A DNA stretch of 64,000 bases from Paenibacillus naphthalenovorans. Its GTDB lineage: Bacteria; Bacillota; Bacilli; Paenibacillales; NBRC-103111. The translations under genes and the position numbers were made by a program. The stretch lies in contig NZ_FNDY01000007.1 in NCBI RefSeq assembly GCF_900099895.1, positions 62,001 to 126,000 of the forward strand, given 5' to 3'. The notes under the pieces were generated by a model. That model had not been told where the DNA came from and made no database searches. It saw only the letters and a program-made list of their open reading frames with translations. This document shows, in pieces, positions 35,139 through 44,371 of the stretch; within the stretch, counting starts at the first letter, position 1, and every line of letters begins with the position of its first letter.

Positions 35139-35191
35139 CACCGATGCTTTATTGGCGGGAGCTGCGCAAATGGCACAGAAACAATGAGTAA
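35135..35191 (+). CDS. 18-residue micro-ORF coupled to the HTH gene
   Basis: ATG 35135 overlaps the HTH gene's stop (ATGA) and has GGGAGGG seven bases upstream. The frame reads MTPMLYWRELRKWHRNNE and ends in TAA at 35189. The peptide is basic and aromatic, with three of its tryptophans and tyrosines near charged residues. It may be a real coupled peptide or a relic of the membrane partner common in such operons. Confidence 0.4.
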   Translation: MTPMLYWRELRKWHRNNE

Positions 35192-35220
35192 ACCGCATTA
35201 GAAAGGATGATTAACTAAGG

Positions 35221-35799
35221 ATGGATATGATGCAAAACGATTGGGGAGCGGCGTGGCAATATGTCGTCGTGTTTCTGATGGCCGCCGCACCATGGCTTGA
35301 TGTATTTGTAGTCGTGCCGCTTGGGGTGGCCTGGGGCTTGAATCCGTTCGGAGTATCGATTGTCGCGTTTGTCGGCAACTGGATTCCGCTTTTGCTGCTG
35401 GCCTTGTTTTTCCGTGAGTTTACGGCATGGAGAGCGCGCGTCAAAGCCCGTAAAGCATTAAAGCGGCAAATGGCCGCAGAAGCTTCGGGCGGCGGAAGCA
35501 CTGCAATTGAAGAAGGCTCGGGCGAAGCCGCCTCGTCGGATCTGGCCGGCAGTCCGAAAAAGTACCGCCGCGCCAGACAAATATGGGAAAAATACGGGGT
35601 TCCCGGCCTCGCCTTGCTGGCCCCGGCTCTTGTCGGCACCGACATCGCCACCTTACTGGCGCTTTCTTTTGGCTCCTCGCGCCGCTGGGTGATGTCATGG
35701 ATGACGGTCAGTCTGCTGGTGTGGACGGTACTCATGGCTGTCGGTTCCGTTTATGGTCTCGGCTTTATCGGTTGGTTTGATCAGTCTCGCGTATCTTAG
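35221..35799 (+). CDS. Small multidrug export protein family membrane protein
   Basis: 192 residues with four or five predicted membrane helices and a cytosolic charged loop (residues about 70-115) between them. WLDVFVVVPLGVAWGLNPFG and GVPGLALLAPALVGTDIATL match the 'small multi-drug export' family. Function has rarely been tested and the name may mislead. It lies about 30 bp after the micro-ORF and may be part of the HTH operon. Confidence 0.8.
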   Translation: MDMMQNDWGAAWQYVVVFLMAAAPWLDVFVVVPLGVAWGLNPFGVSIVAFVGNWIPLLLLALFFREFTAWRARVKARKALKRQMAAEASGGGSTAIEEGSGEAASSDLAGSPKKYRRARQIWEKYGVPGLALLAPALVGTDIATLLALSFGSSRRWVMSWMTVSLLVWTVLMAVGSVYGLGFIGWFDQSRVS

Positions 35800-35900
35800 G
35801 CTATATAATAGATTACTCCTGCCCTATGTTTATACGTCATACCTGTGTTACAATATAGAAATGCACCGCCTATTCTGAGTTGATCAAGGAGGTATTTGAA

Positions 35901-36446
35901 ATGCCGCCACAAGAAAAGCAGCTCGAAGGCATGGTTACGACGGAAACGGCAGTGATGATGCAGGAAATACCCGCTTCAGACCGGAAGGGACTCTCCCCGA
36001 CAAAGCGATCCCGCCGCAAAACGGCTGCTCCAGAAACGGAAGCGCCCAAGGCGGGCGAGACCAAGCCCGCCTTGGAGGTGAAAGAATCCGTCGCTAAGCT
36101 GCGCAAGCGCGCCAAATCGGCTGTTGCTAACGACGGCGAAGCGGAGCAAGAGCCAGGAATCGCCTCACCAGTCGTTATTACGGAGGACATTCCCGCTGCA
36201 AAACCGGCGGAATCGCCAATGGGGACCCGCAGCGCATTGCTTCAGGTGCTGGAAGGCACACTGAAGAAAAAGGAACGTAATGAAACCCACGAACAGTACC
36301 GCGTCTATATCCGCAAGGATCTGAAAAAACGATTGGACGCGCTCGCGGAGCATCAGAACAAGGGCTTCAAAACACTGCTTCTTAACTACGGTCTGGAAAA
36401 AACATTGGATGAACTGGAACTGGCCTTAAAGAACGATGAAGAATAA
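35901..36446 (+). CDS. Hypothetical protein with ribbon-helix-helix-like C-terminus
   Basis: 181 residues. The first 110 are low-complexity, Ala/Glu/Pro/Lys-rich and probably disordered. Residues about 125-181 (EQYRVYIRKDLKKRLDALAE, then HQNKGFKTLLLNYGLEKTLD) read as a strand followed by two helices, as in ribbon-helix-helix DNA-binding proteins. I know no family with this architecture by name. ATG 35901 follows AAGGAGG at normal spacing. It is a single gene with its own terminator. Confidence 0.7.
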   Translation: MPPQEKQLEGMVTTETAVMMQEIPASDRKGLSPTKRSRRKTAAPETEAPKAGETKPALEVKESVAKLRKRAKSAVANDGEAEQEPGIASPVVITEDIPAAKPAESPMGTRSALLQVLEGTLKKKERNETHEQYRVYIRKDLKKRLDALAEHQNKGFKTLLLNYGLEKTLDELELALKNDEE

Positions 36447-36457
36447 TCTGCCTCATA

Positions 36458-36493
36458 TGAAATAGCGGACTCGCCTCTGAGTCCGCTATTTCA
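36458..36493. terminator. Bidirectional terminator
   Basis: TGAAATAGCGGACTC and GAGTCCGCTATTTCA form a perfect 15-bp stem with loop GCCTCT between convergent genes. Confidence 0.75.
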
Positions 36494-36506
36494 CGTTTAA
36501 TCTTAT

Positions 36507-37181
36507 TTAAATCGGCAGCAGCCGAACCGTCTCACGCTGCTTCAGCCGCTGCACCATCTCGTACCAGGCATCCGGCTTTTGAGGCAGGACGGCATAATAT
36601 TTCTCCAGAAAACTGGATACCAGAGATGCCGGTACAGCCTCTATCTTTTCATCCGCGATCGGCATAAAACAAAGGTCGAGTCCGTGAACGGCTTCACCGT
36701 CATTGTGCCAGGAAGGGTGTATGTAGTCAAAATCCAGCTTCCGGTAACCGAGATGGGCAAGCACTTCGCGGCGCACGAACGGATTCATGGCTTTGACTCC
36801 TCCGAATTCCAGCCGGTCGGACAAATAAGGATTGTAAATTTCGGCGAACATCCCCAGAAGGGTTCCTCCGGATTCCGAAACCACTGCACGCAAATCCTCC
36901 ATACGGCGGTTGGCCAAGAAAGGCCCGACGCCAAGCCCTTCCTTGCCGATAATGGTGAAATCCGTCATGGCCACTTGAAGATCCTTGTAATAGCGGTACT
37001 CCGTAGCGCCCACAACCTCTCCGTCCTGAATGGCGACAAATACCCGGATACCGGGGTCGCGGAGCGGTTCTGCCCAAAGCTCATATTCGAGAACCTCTTC
37101 CGGCGGAAACACATTTTGCATCAGTTGATGCATTTGGCGGAAATAAGGATCTTCAATATCGGTTATTCGATAATATTGCAT
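36507..37181 (-). CDS. GNAT-family acetyltransferase-like protein
   Basis: 224 residues with the fold of GNAT N-acetyltransferases: N-terminal alpha/beta (DPYFRQMHQLMQNVFPPEEV), central strand VFVAIQDGEVVGATEYRYYK and an acetyl-CoA region (EGLGVGPFLANRRMEDL). The classic RxxGxG/A pyrophosphate loop is only partly conserved, so activity is not certain. GGAGG precedes the ATG. The substrate is unknown. Confidence 0.75.
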   Translation of the reverse strand: MQYYRITDIEDPYFRQMHQLMQNVFPPEEVLEYELWAEPLRDPGIRVFVAIQDGEVVGATEYRYYKDLQVAMTDFTIIGKEGLGVGPFLANRRMEDLRAVVSESGGTLLGMFAEIYNPYLSDRLEFGGVKAMNPFVRREVLAHLGYRKLDFDYIHPSWHNDGEAVHGLDLCFMPIADEKIEAVPASLVSSFLEKYYAVLPQKPDAWYEMVQRLKQRETVRLLPI

Positions 37182-37415
37182 AGTGTCTACCTCCTGTTAG
37201 GAACGATCGCTTGCATAAGCGAGTTTTTTTAATTATAGCAAACCGGGCCGCTTCTCACCAATGGACATGAACGCTTTACGGCTTTTCCTTCATGAGCTTA
37301 TTATCCATGCGCTTCGGAAAACGGCCAATGCCTCTTATCCCCAATCTCTCTTGACCCTGATCTTTGTTTCCGCTACGCTGATACCTGATGGATTCTGCAG
37401 AAGGGGTGTTGGCAG

Positions 37416-37904
37416 TTGTACAAAAAACAGCCTGAAAACCATAACGTTTCTAACAGGAACAGGGAGGATCATGAACGGCCGATCATTCCCTTGCCTAAAG
37501 AAACTTTGGAGGACCGGGATGTGATTGCCGTCGCGCAAGCGGAAATACAGCGGAGAGTGGATGATGCTTACGAGGAATTCGTCCGCAGCGGAGGTCTTGA
37601 GCGTTTGCCGGGAATAGGCAAGCCGCTTGAGGTCCCTACGGGAGATATTCTGTCGTCGATCTTGCGGCAAGCTAACGTTCAGCCTCCTTGGCTTGTGCTG
37701 CTCAAGGAAATTCGCGCTAATATGGAAGCCGCAATGGAGCTGATAAAGAAAAGCCCCGGCGATCCTGAGATTGATGCTCTGCTTGCTGACACGAACAAAC
37801 AGATTGCAGAACTGAACCATCAAGCTCCCAGCTTGACCCTGCACCGTAAGAAGGTCACTCGCGCCAACCTTAGGGAACAGTATGAATGCTGGTACAGTCC
37901 ATAA
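37416..37904 (+). CDS. DUF1992 (DnaJ-homologue C28-like) domain protein
   Basis: 162 residues with the diagnostic LPGIGKPL motif (as LERLPGIGKPLEV) of DUF1992 followed by ILRQANVQPPWLVLLKEI. In eukaryotes this domain lies C-terminal to a J domain in DNAJC28; bacterial versions are of unknown role. TTG 37416 follows GGGGTG. The region 37182-37415 before it has no clear promoter or other gene. Confidence 0.85.
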   Translation: MYKKQPENHNVSNRNREDHERPIIPLPKETLEDRDVIAVAQAEIQRRVDDAYEEFVRSGGLERLPGIGKPLEVPTGDILSSILRQANVQPPWLVLLKEIRANMEAAMELIKKSPGDPEIDALLADTNKQIAELNHQAPSLTLHRKKVTRANLREQYECWYSP

Positions 37905-37974
37905 AAAGAATAAGCCCCGCCTCCGCGGCAGCTTGCCTGGAAAGCGGGAGCCTTAAGTAGATGGAACGGATTGC

Positions 37975-38592
37975 TTAGAAGCTTTCCCGGATAACCAAAC
38001 TATCGAGCGGCAGTCGCTCTGTAGGACGCGCCGGGCTGGCGGCTTTACCGATCGGAATCATCATCACGGGCACATAACGCTCCGGAATGTTAAACTCCTG
38101 AATCAGAGCCGCCTGGTTGTACCCACCCATGGGTACACTGTCATAACCTTTGGCTTTGGCGGCCAGCATCAGCTGCATGGCAGCCAGTGAAGCGTTGCGG
38201 ATCGCTTCATCCCGTGCGACAACCGGATTATTGGCATAAGCCCCTTCAATTTGCTTCACCATCATCTCACGAATGTCCTGAGAAGCCTTCTCATATACGA
38301 CAGGAGCAGCCAGATTAGCCTGGAGATCCCCAAGCACTATGACGACAACAGAAGCGTCCGAAACTTGCTGCTGCCCGAAGGCGATCGGAAGCAATCGGTC
38401 TTTATTCGCTTGCTCGCTAATCACAAGAAAACGCCAATGCTGCAAGTTCCAAGAGGACGGAGCGCTCGCTGCCGCCTGAAAAATTTCATTCAGCTCAGCC
38501 TCCGGAATGACGAAGCCTCTTTCATATTTACGAACGGAATGACGGGAAAACATCACTTGCAGCGCATCCTGTTTTTGTTCCAGTTGACTCAT
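37975..38592 (-). CDS. Nitroreductase family FMN oxidoreductase
   Basis: 205 residues with the FMN-binding Arg/Ser motif in FSRHSVRKYERGFVIPEAEL and APSSWNLQHWRFLVISEQ. A dimer-interface helix and PMGGYNQAALIQEFNIPERY follow. It probably reduces nitro-aromatics or quinones with NAD(P)H, as YodC/YfkO-type enzymes do; the physiological substrate is unknown. It is a single gene. Confidence 0.9.
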   Translation of the reverse strand: MSQLEQKQDALQVMFSRHSVRKYERGFVIPEAELNEIFQAAASAPSSWNLQHWRFLVISEQANKDRLLPIAFGQQQVSDASVVVIVLGDLQANLAAPVVYEKASQDIREMMVKQIEGAYANNPVVARDEAIRNASLAAMQLMLAAKAKGYDSVPMGGYNQAALIQEFNIPERYVPVMMIPIGKAASPARPTERLPLDSLVIRESF

Positions 38593-38842
38593 GATTCTCC
38601 ACTCCTGCTATTTTTTATATTGTATATATTACAGCGGCTTACTTACTTTTGTAAAGCATATGCATTGAAGCCCTGCCCGTCCGAGTTTATTTTTTCCGCT
38701 CAAGATGCGGAGCATTCGGTTCTGAAATAAATGTTGAAAAAATGCCTCGAAACGGCCGCCTCGGAATTTCAAATTCGATGCCCTTTTGCCCGGTTATTCA
38801 ATGAAGTTGATAATGAAGAATTTGTGAACGCTAAAAAAGCGC

Positions 38843-38871
38843 TTACAATTCAAGTTCTTTTGCAGTATAGT
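38843..38871 (+). promoter_or_regulatory. Promoter of the YhfH-like small gene
   Basis: TTACAA (38843-38848), a 17-base spacer and TATAGT (38866-38871), 31 bp before the ATG. The rest of 38593-38842 shows nothing supportable; a 66-residue frame from 38731 has no ribosome binding site and runs over this promoter. Confidence 0.55.
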
Positions 38872-38902
38872 AGAGGTATCATGAACGAAGGGAATGATTC
38901 GC

Positions 38903-39070
38903 ATGCTGATGCGTTCAACCGAGTTTTATGAAAGTTTGCCTTTGAAATGCTGCGATACTTGCGGAGAGACGCTGGAAGAAATGGCCGACTGTTACAGCTG
39001 TATATGCCCTTCATGCAAGGGTGTTACATTCTACCCGCTTAGCCCCGTCACAGGAACGACAAATGAATAA
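38903..39070 (+). CDS. YhfH-like small zinc-ribbon protein
   Basis: 55 residues starting at ATG 38903 after AAGGGA. Cysteine pairs CCDTC and CYSCICPSC would bind one or two zinc ions, and FYESLPLKCCDTCGETLEEM resembles the YhfH family of Bacillales. Function unknown. It has its own promoter and terminator, which argues for a real gene. Confidence 0.65.
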   Translation: MLMRSTEFYESLPLKCCDTCGETLEEMADCYSCICPSCKGVTFYPLSPVTGTTNE

Positions 39071-39093
39071 TCCACACGCATTAAACATAATTT

Positions 39094-39116
39094 AACGCCC
39101 CTGAAACAGGGGCGTT
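39094..39116 (+). terminator. Intrinsic terminator
   Basis: AACGCCCCTG-AAA-CAGGGGCGTT followed by GTTTGTGTT. Confidence 0.8.
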
Positions 39117-39123
39117 GTTTGTG

Positions 39124-40344
39124 TTATGTGCCGGCTTGCGCCTCCCTGACAGCAAGCGTCTGCCGAGTTTCTCTGTTCAGCTGATCTGCGGGCTGGAGCT
39201 TCATGATCGCATCCCATGCCTGTTCCGCCGGCCGGTTGCTTCGAAACTGCCTGGCCTTGGCTCTCATGGCCGATAAAGCTGCGCGGTTTTCCACCAGCTC
39301 CAGAAGCTGATCCCGGAGCTTCCGTTCCTTTGAAGCGATAACGGCGATCCCCGCCTTCTCCAGAACGGACGCATTGTCCTCCTCTTGTCCGGGAATGGGC
39401 TTGTACAACAGCATCGGCAATCCCGCGGTAGCCGCTTCCGATGTCGTTAAGCCCCCGGGCTTGGTTACCAGCAAGTCGGCCGCTGCCATCCACTCATGAA
39501 TATTATCGACAAAACCGGTAATCCGGATGTTCGGCGTCGGATTCTTGTCCAGCTCCTTTTCCAGCCGAAAACGGGCCGCATCATTACTGCCGCAGATAAG
39601 GGTAAGCTGTACGTGCCGCCGCAAAACGGACGAACGAATCAATGCTCTGGTCTCCTCACTAAGCAAGCCGCAGCCGCCGCCCATAACCATGACCAGCGGA
39701 AGCTCCGGGTTTAACCCTAATCTCCGCTTCAAAGCCTCCCGGTCTGATTCTGAAGCCTCGGAAAAACACGAACGCACCGGAATGCCGGTCACACACAAGC
39801 TGGTTGCCGGGATGCCCCGCTGCCGCAAGGCTGCGGATACCGACTCTGAACCGACCAAATACAGGTCCGTGTGCGGATTCAGCCACAGGCTGTGATCGGT
39901 ATGGTCCGTGATCACCGTAACCAGCGGCGTCCGTAGTCCGGTTCTCGACTTCAACAGCGATACGGCCGCTGCAGCCAAGGGAAAAGTACATATAATGACA
40001 TCCGGCTGCTTTTCGTTCACCAATGCGGCCAGCCGCTGCAGCCCCATCCCCAGAAGGCATCGAAAAGGCAGCGACAGGCTTTGGCTCGCTCTCGTTTTCT
40101 TATATAAATATCCGTATACGCCCGGCGCCTTCTCCACTCCTTTGAGAAAGCCGTATCTTACAAACGGATGAAGGTTGGGATGAATCCGCCGCAAAAAATC
40201 GACCGTTTCCGCCTCCACCCAAGGTACAGTTCCCGCACTGCATGCTTCCGCCAAAGCGCGTGCGGCTTGACGATGGCCGTCCCCCAGATCTCCCGAAAGC
40301 ACCAAAGCCCGGGCTCCCGTATTCCATTTGTTATTTACCGCCAT
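39124..40344 (-). CDS. UgtP/MGDG-synthase-like glycosyltransferase
   Basis: GT28-type transferase of about 406 residues. The N-terminus has VLSGDLGDGHRQAARALAEA, the GGGH-like start of the MGDG-synthase family. The C-terminal nucleotide-sugar domain has VMGGGCGLLSEETRAL and TKPGGLTTSEAATAGLPML. Relatives glucosylate diacylglycerol (UgtP, glycolipid anchors of lipoteichoic acid). ATG 40344 follows GGGGGG at eight bases, better than ATG 40359. A lipid acceptor is likely but unproven. Confidence 0.85.
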   Translation of the reverse strand: MAVNNKWNTGARALVLSGDLGDGHRQAARALAEACSAGTVPWVEAETVDFLRRIHPNLHPFVRYGFLKGVEKAPGVYGYLYKKTRASQSLSLPFRCLLGMGLQRLAALVNEKQPDVIICTFPLAAAAVSLLKSRTGLRTPLVTVITDHTDHSLWLNPHTDLYLVGSESVSAALRQRGIPATSLCVTGIPVRSCFSEASESDREALKRRLGLNPELPLVMVMGGGCGLLSEETRALIRSSVLRRHVQLTLICGSNDAARFRLEKELDKNPTPNIRITGFVDNIHEWMAAADLLVTKPGGLTTSEAATAGLPMLLYKPIPGQEEDNASVLEKAGIAVIASKERKLRDQLLELVENRAALSAMRAKARQFRSNRPAEQAWDAIMKLQPADQLNRETRQTLAVREAQAGT

Positions 40345-40472
40345 GGTAAAGCCCCCCATATGAGGATTGGTTTTTTCTCTGTCTATTTAGATCTAATAAT
40401 AAACAAAAGTGATTGGAAATCCCTTATGTTGAGCTTAAAACTTTCTTAAAAATGGCAAGCGGCGGCCGCCCT

Positions 40473-41723
40473 CTATGGGGCTATAGCTTTAACCGCGTTT
40501 TGCATATCGTCATTTATTCGAGTCAGGTCAGGAAACGGGGCCTGTTCATCGCTCAGCCGGTACTTTTCCTTCAAGCGGAGAATACGGGCGACGCTTTGGT
40601 CAATCTGTTCCATTGTCAGTATACCATCACGAACCGCCTGCTGTACGGCATCATATACATGCTTGGCCTCGTCAAAACCGTGGCCTACGAGCAGCACGTC
40701 GCTTCCTGCGTCAACAGACCGTACGGCCGCCTGGCCGATATTGTATTGTTTAATAATCGCGCCCATCGTAAGATCATCGGTGATCACTACTCCTGTGAAT
40801 CCGAGCTCCTTGCGCAGCAAATCCGTAACCACTGGCCTGGACAAGGAAGCCGGTGCCTCTTTGTCCAGCTTTGGCAGTAACATATGCCCTACCATGACTG
40901 CCTCGGCACCGCTGTGAACCGCCTCGGCAAAAGGCTTCAGCTCGAGCGCTCTCAGCCGGTCCATGTCATGATTCACCACCGGCAAGCCGATATGTGAATC
41001 TACCGTTGTATCCCCGTGGCCCGGAAAATGCTTTACAACCGGGATCACCTGACTTTTCTGCAAGCCCTTCATCACCTGAATCCCTATCGCAGCGACACGT
41101 TCGGGCCTGGAGTCATAAGACCTGTCCCCGATCACCGGGTTGTTCGGGTTGCTGTTTACGTCGAGCACCGGTGCGAAATTCATATTCATTCCGAGCGCGG
41201 TCAACCCCTTACCGAGCGTTTGTCCAATGTTTTGTGCCAGCTCCGGGTTGTCTGCTTTCCCGATCTTTTCCGCCGCGGGCACTTTCACAAGCTCCGGCGG
41301 CATCCTGGTTACACGACCGCCCTCCTCATCTACACTGAGCCAGAGCGGCGGTGCACCCGTTGCCGCATTGGCTGCTTTTAACGAATTGGTCAGCTCTATC
41401 AGTTGCCTGCTGTCCTTTATATTGTCCTTATAAAAAATAAATCCGCCCACATGGTACGTACCGATCATCGCTTTGGCTGTCTCGCTTATCTCGGAGCCGT
41501 CCAGTCCGACAATCATCATCTGTCCGATCTTCTCATCCTGCGTCATCCGTTCAATTCGTTCTTGAACCGGATCCTTGGTCGGCCGCTCTGTCTCACGCTC
41601 CTTCTCGGCAGACGGCTCGCTCTGCTGGTTGGAGGATATACAGCCTGTTATCGTCAAGAGCAGCATGACGCACCATACCGCAAGGACGAACACCCTGAAG
41701 CGGTTAGTTCCTGAATAGCGCAC
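40473..41723 (-). CDS. nagZ: Beta-N-acetylhexosaminidase lipoprotein (GH3, NagZ)
   Basis: Lipoprotein (TITGC lipobox near residue 28) of 416 residues with a GH3 catalytic domain. The loop carrying the Asp-His acid/base dyad is KHFPGHGDTTVDSHIGLPVV, and the nucleophile Asp lies in VITDDLTMGAI. It removes N-acetylglucosamine from muropeptides in peptidoglycan recycling, here outside the cell. The C-terminal GH3 domain of Bacillus NagZ is absent. GTG 41723 is the start. Confidence 0.92.
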   Translation of the reverse strand: MRYSGTNRFRVFVLAVWCVMLLLTITGCISSNQQSEPSAEKERETERPTKDPVQERIERMTQDEKIGQMMIVGLDGSEISETAKAMIGTYHVGGFIFYKDNIKDSRQLIELTNSLKAANAATGAPPLWLSVDEEGGRVTRMPPELVKVPAAEKIGKADNPELAQNIGQTLGKGLTALGMNMNFAPVLDVNSNPNNPVIGDRSYDSRPERVAAIGIQVMKGLQKSQVIPVVKHFPGHGDTTVDSHIGLPVVNHDMDRLRALELKPFAEAVHSGAEAVMVGHMLLPKLDKEAPASLSRPVVTDLLRKELGFTGVVITDDLTMGAIIKQYNIGQAAVRSVDAGSDVLLVGHGFDEAKHVYDAVQQAVRDGILTMEQIDQSVARILRLKEKYRLSDEQAPFPDLTRINDDMQNAVKAIAP

Positions 41724-41877
41724 AGTCCTTCATCGCCTCTCTTTGCCCAGATGAACCCCATAACGTTATCATTACCCGAAAATAGAGGGAGGTAAACCAT
41801 GTTCGGGATGTTCCATGGGTTTGCTATTTATTGACAGTCTGCGAAACCGCGGCGCGAGAACCGACGTCCCAGGCAAC

Positions 41878-41915
41878 AAAAAAGGCCGCATCCTTCTGGG
41901 TGCGCTCCTTTTTTC
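41878..41915 (-). terminator. Terminator of tgl
   Basis: On the minus strand GCGCACC pairs with GGATGCGG-type bases, followed by CCTTTTTTG. The interval 41724-41877 holds no supportable gene. Confidence 0.6.
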
Positions 41916-41949
41916 ATTGCCCGCACAACCTCTTCGCAACCGGAAAGAA

Positions 41950-42783
41950 TCAGACGGCATAAATCCCTGTTCGGCAACCGATACGTGCGATAATGCATTC
42001 CGTATCGTCTATTGACGACACCATCGATATCTCCTCCGTGAAATCCCGGAAGGACGCCGCTTGCTGCAAATAGAAAAAATTCGGGTATGTCGCCTCATCC
42101 AGCAAGTAGGCCGACACTGTGCTTCCCGGCTTCCGATACCGATTCAATCTGGAGATGATTCCCTCCGCATTCATAATACCGATTCCGTGGCCAAAATAGA
42201 GGTCGCCGTTTAGCTTAACGGCGTTCTCCCCCTGCCAATGGATCATTTCCGGATCCACATCAGGGTTTTTGAAATACACGATATCCCCCGGAAATGCCAG
42301 CCGTTTTCCATACACCGTAATCAGCCGGAGATCACTGTCATGATGCCAAGAGTACAAATATAAATTGGCAAACAGCCGATCGAAAGCAGCGGTACCGATC
42401 GTTTCAAGCACTGCTTTATATAAAACGATGATTACCGCCGTTGCGCACTCAAAACCGTACAAATGACCGTTTACATAAATATCCCTTATCGCATCAGCAG
42501 GCCTCACAAACGGTCTTTGCTGAAATGCTCCGTTCTCGGTACGAATCCAATACGCTTCATTGCAAAATGATTTTTTGAACGATCTGAAAACGGCACCGCT
42601 CCTCTGCATAGCGACGGAAGAATCAACGATGGCCTCTCTCAGCTTAAGCTCGAAGCGCAGCGATTTCATGGATTCGTAATGGAACGGCGTCCCGCTCCTA
42701 ATCTTTTGCTCCGCGATCTCCCGCTCCAGTGGAGTCATTCCATACAAGTCGACGGGGACGCTCCCCCCTGCTATGATAATCAC
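41950..42783 (-). CDS. tgl: Spore coat protein-glutamine gamma-glutamyltransferase Tgl
   Basis: Transglutaminase of 277 residues that cross-links coat proteins in maturing spores. The active site GFECATAV places the nucleophile at C113 with E112, and DIVYFKNPDVDPEMIHWQGE plus YFGHGIGIMNAEGII match the Bacillus enzyme. It is slightly longer than Bacillus Tgl (245). The GTG start lies after AAAGGGGG. This gene is a strong sign of sporulation. Confidence 0.95.
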   Translation of the reverse strand: MIIIAGGSVPVDLYGMTPLEREIAEQKIRSGTPFHYESMKSLRFELKLREAIVDSSVAMQRSGAVFRSFKKSFCNEAYWIRTENGAFQQRPFVRPADAIRDIYVNGHLYGFECATAVIIVLYKAVLETIGTAAFDRLFANLYLYSWHHDSDLRLITVYGKRLAFPGDIVYFKNPDVDPEMIHWQGENAVKLNGDLYFGHGIGIMNAEGIISRLNRYRKPGSTVSAYLLDEATYPNFFYLQQAASFRDFTEEISMVSSIDDTECIIARIGCRTGIYAV

Positions 42784-42866
42784 GCCCGTTCCCCCTTTGG
42801 CCCTGTCTCGCGATTAGATCGCTCGATCCATTATATGCCTTGGAGGCCCTATGGCAGACCGACGAA

Positions 42867-44186
42867 TCAGTCCATCTCGTATATCGAACCGGATTTGCTG
42901 GCGAACAGCTCGGCATACACCTTCTCGGCGTAAGCATCCGTCATCCCGGAGATGTAGTCGGCCACAAAACGCGGCCAAGACCACTGAGCCTTATGCTGCT
43001 CGTAACTGGCCACCCAATCGGCCGGGATGATGAGCCGACCGTGATCGGGTACCTTAAAGCTGTCCCACAGGCGCCGGATCATGATCTCGCTGCGCTTCTG
43101 CAGCCGCTGTACGCGAAAATCCTTAATCAATGTAACCCAGGCCAGCTTCTTCAAGATCTCCATCGTCCGCAGCAGCTCCAGATCCTGCTGTCCGTCCCGT
43201 ACGAACGTGACCCGCTTCCAGCCCTTCTTAGGATCATCAATAATGCCGACGCGGCCCGCAAACGTGCTGACCCAGCGGGCTTTTATCTCTCTGCGGGTTC
43301 TGGAAGCTTCCTTACCGCATTCCGCATAAATCGTTTCCCACTGCTCCAGATAAGTATCCAGCACACGTCTGACCATCGCACCGATATCCACCTGCTCCCA
43401 ACCGACCTCCAGATTGCCTTGGTCGTTGACGATCTCCTGAATGAGATGCTCCACAAGTCTGTCATCCTCAAAGAAGGTCCGATTCATCTGGATCTTCCCC
43501 GCACGAATGCCATCCTCAATGTCATGGGTGGAATACGCAATATCGTCGGACAAGTCCATAAGCTGGGCCTCTAAAGTCGAGCAGCCCTCGGGCATTTTCC
43601 ACCGGTCCCGAAGTTCGGCGATTCTCCCGTCCCATTCCATCGAATATACGCCCTTATGCCGACCGGGGTCTTCCAAACGAAAAGGATATTTATTAATGGC
43701 CAGCAGTACGGCGGCGGTTAAATCGAGTCCGCTGTCGCTGCCCGCCCGCTTTTCAAGAAACATGAGGATACGGAAATTTTGCGCATTTCCTTCATATTCC
43801 AGACCGTATTCTTCATTGAGCAGCTGATTCAGCACTTCTTCGCCCTTGTGGCCGAACGGCGGATGCCCCAGATCATGCGCAAGCGAGGCGCATTCCACTA
43901 CCGCCGGGTCCAGCATCAGCCCCGGATGTTCTTTACGGGCCAGAAAAGGGTACTGCTTGCCCATTCGGCGAGCTGTCTCACGGGCAATTTGCGATACTTC
44001 CAGAGAATGCGTGAGCCGCGTCCGATAGTAATCGCCCGAGCCCGCTCCGAACACCTGCGATTTGCCCTGCAATCGGCGAAAGGCCGGAGATTGTATTAAC
44101 CTGGCATAATCCCGTTCATACTCGTCCCGTTCCTCGCTGAAAGTGCCGTGCGCCGGTTCGTCCAATCGAAGCTTTCGCAGATCCAT
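42867..44186 (-). CDS. dgt: dGTP triphosphohydrolase-like HD-domain protein
   Basis: 439 residues with the HD metal-binding residues in THSLEVSQIARETARRMG and ASLAHDLGHPPFGHKGEEVL, plus later DLSDDIAYSTHDIEDG. Homologues cleave dGTP or other dNTPs to nucleoside and triphosphate and control dNTP pools. Substrate preference is not predictable. It is a single gene, with the next upstream gene ending at 44358. Confidence 0.92.
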   Translation of the reverse strand: MDLRKLRLDEPAHGTFSEERDEYERDYARLIQSPAFRRLQGKSQVFGAGSGDYYRTRLTHSLEVSQIARETARRMGKQYPFLARKEHPGLMLDPAVVECASLAHDLGHPPFGHKGEEVLNQLLNEEYGLEYEGNAQNFRILMFLEKRAGSDSGLDLTAAVLLAINKYPFRLEDPGRHKGVYSMEWDGRIAELRDRWKMPEGCSTLEAQLMDLSDDIAYSTHDIEDGIRAGKIQMNRTFFEDDRLVEHLIQEIVNDQGNLEVGWEQVDIGAMVRRVLDTYLEQWETIYAECGKEASRTRREIKARWVSTFAGRVGIIDDPKKGWKRVTFVRDGQQDLELLRTMEILKKLAWVTLIKDFRVQRLQKRSEIMIRRLWDSFKVPDHGRLIIPADWVASYEQHKAQWSWPRFVADYISGMTDAYAEKVYAELFASKSGSIYEMD

Positions 44187-44345
44187 ATCCCTTCCTCCTC
44201 CTGATGTAATTTACTATGATCCGTTTCAACATCAGAAATGTGTCATCTTCAGGAAATTGTAGCATATTTGTTTTTCCAAAGAAAAGGTACAGGTGATCGC
44301 ATAAAACACGCATCTCCGAGGTTCCCGGCCTCATAAGCGGCCGCA

Positions 44346-44371
44346 AAGAAACGCCGCTCATTGAGCGGCGT
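44346..44371 (-). terminator. Terminator of the LTA synthase-like gene
   Basis: GACGCCGCTC-AAT-GAGCGGCGT on the minus strand, followed by TTCTTTG. The stop codon (TGA) of the synthase gene lies within it. Confidence 0.7.

Noticed and set aside
38731-38931. Plus-strand open frame of 66 codons
   Set aside because: No ribosome binding site and it spans the promoter of the YhfH-like gene, with which it overlaps in another frame.
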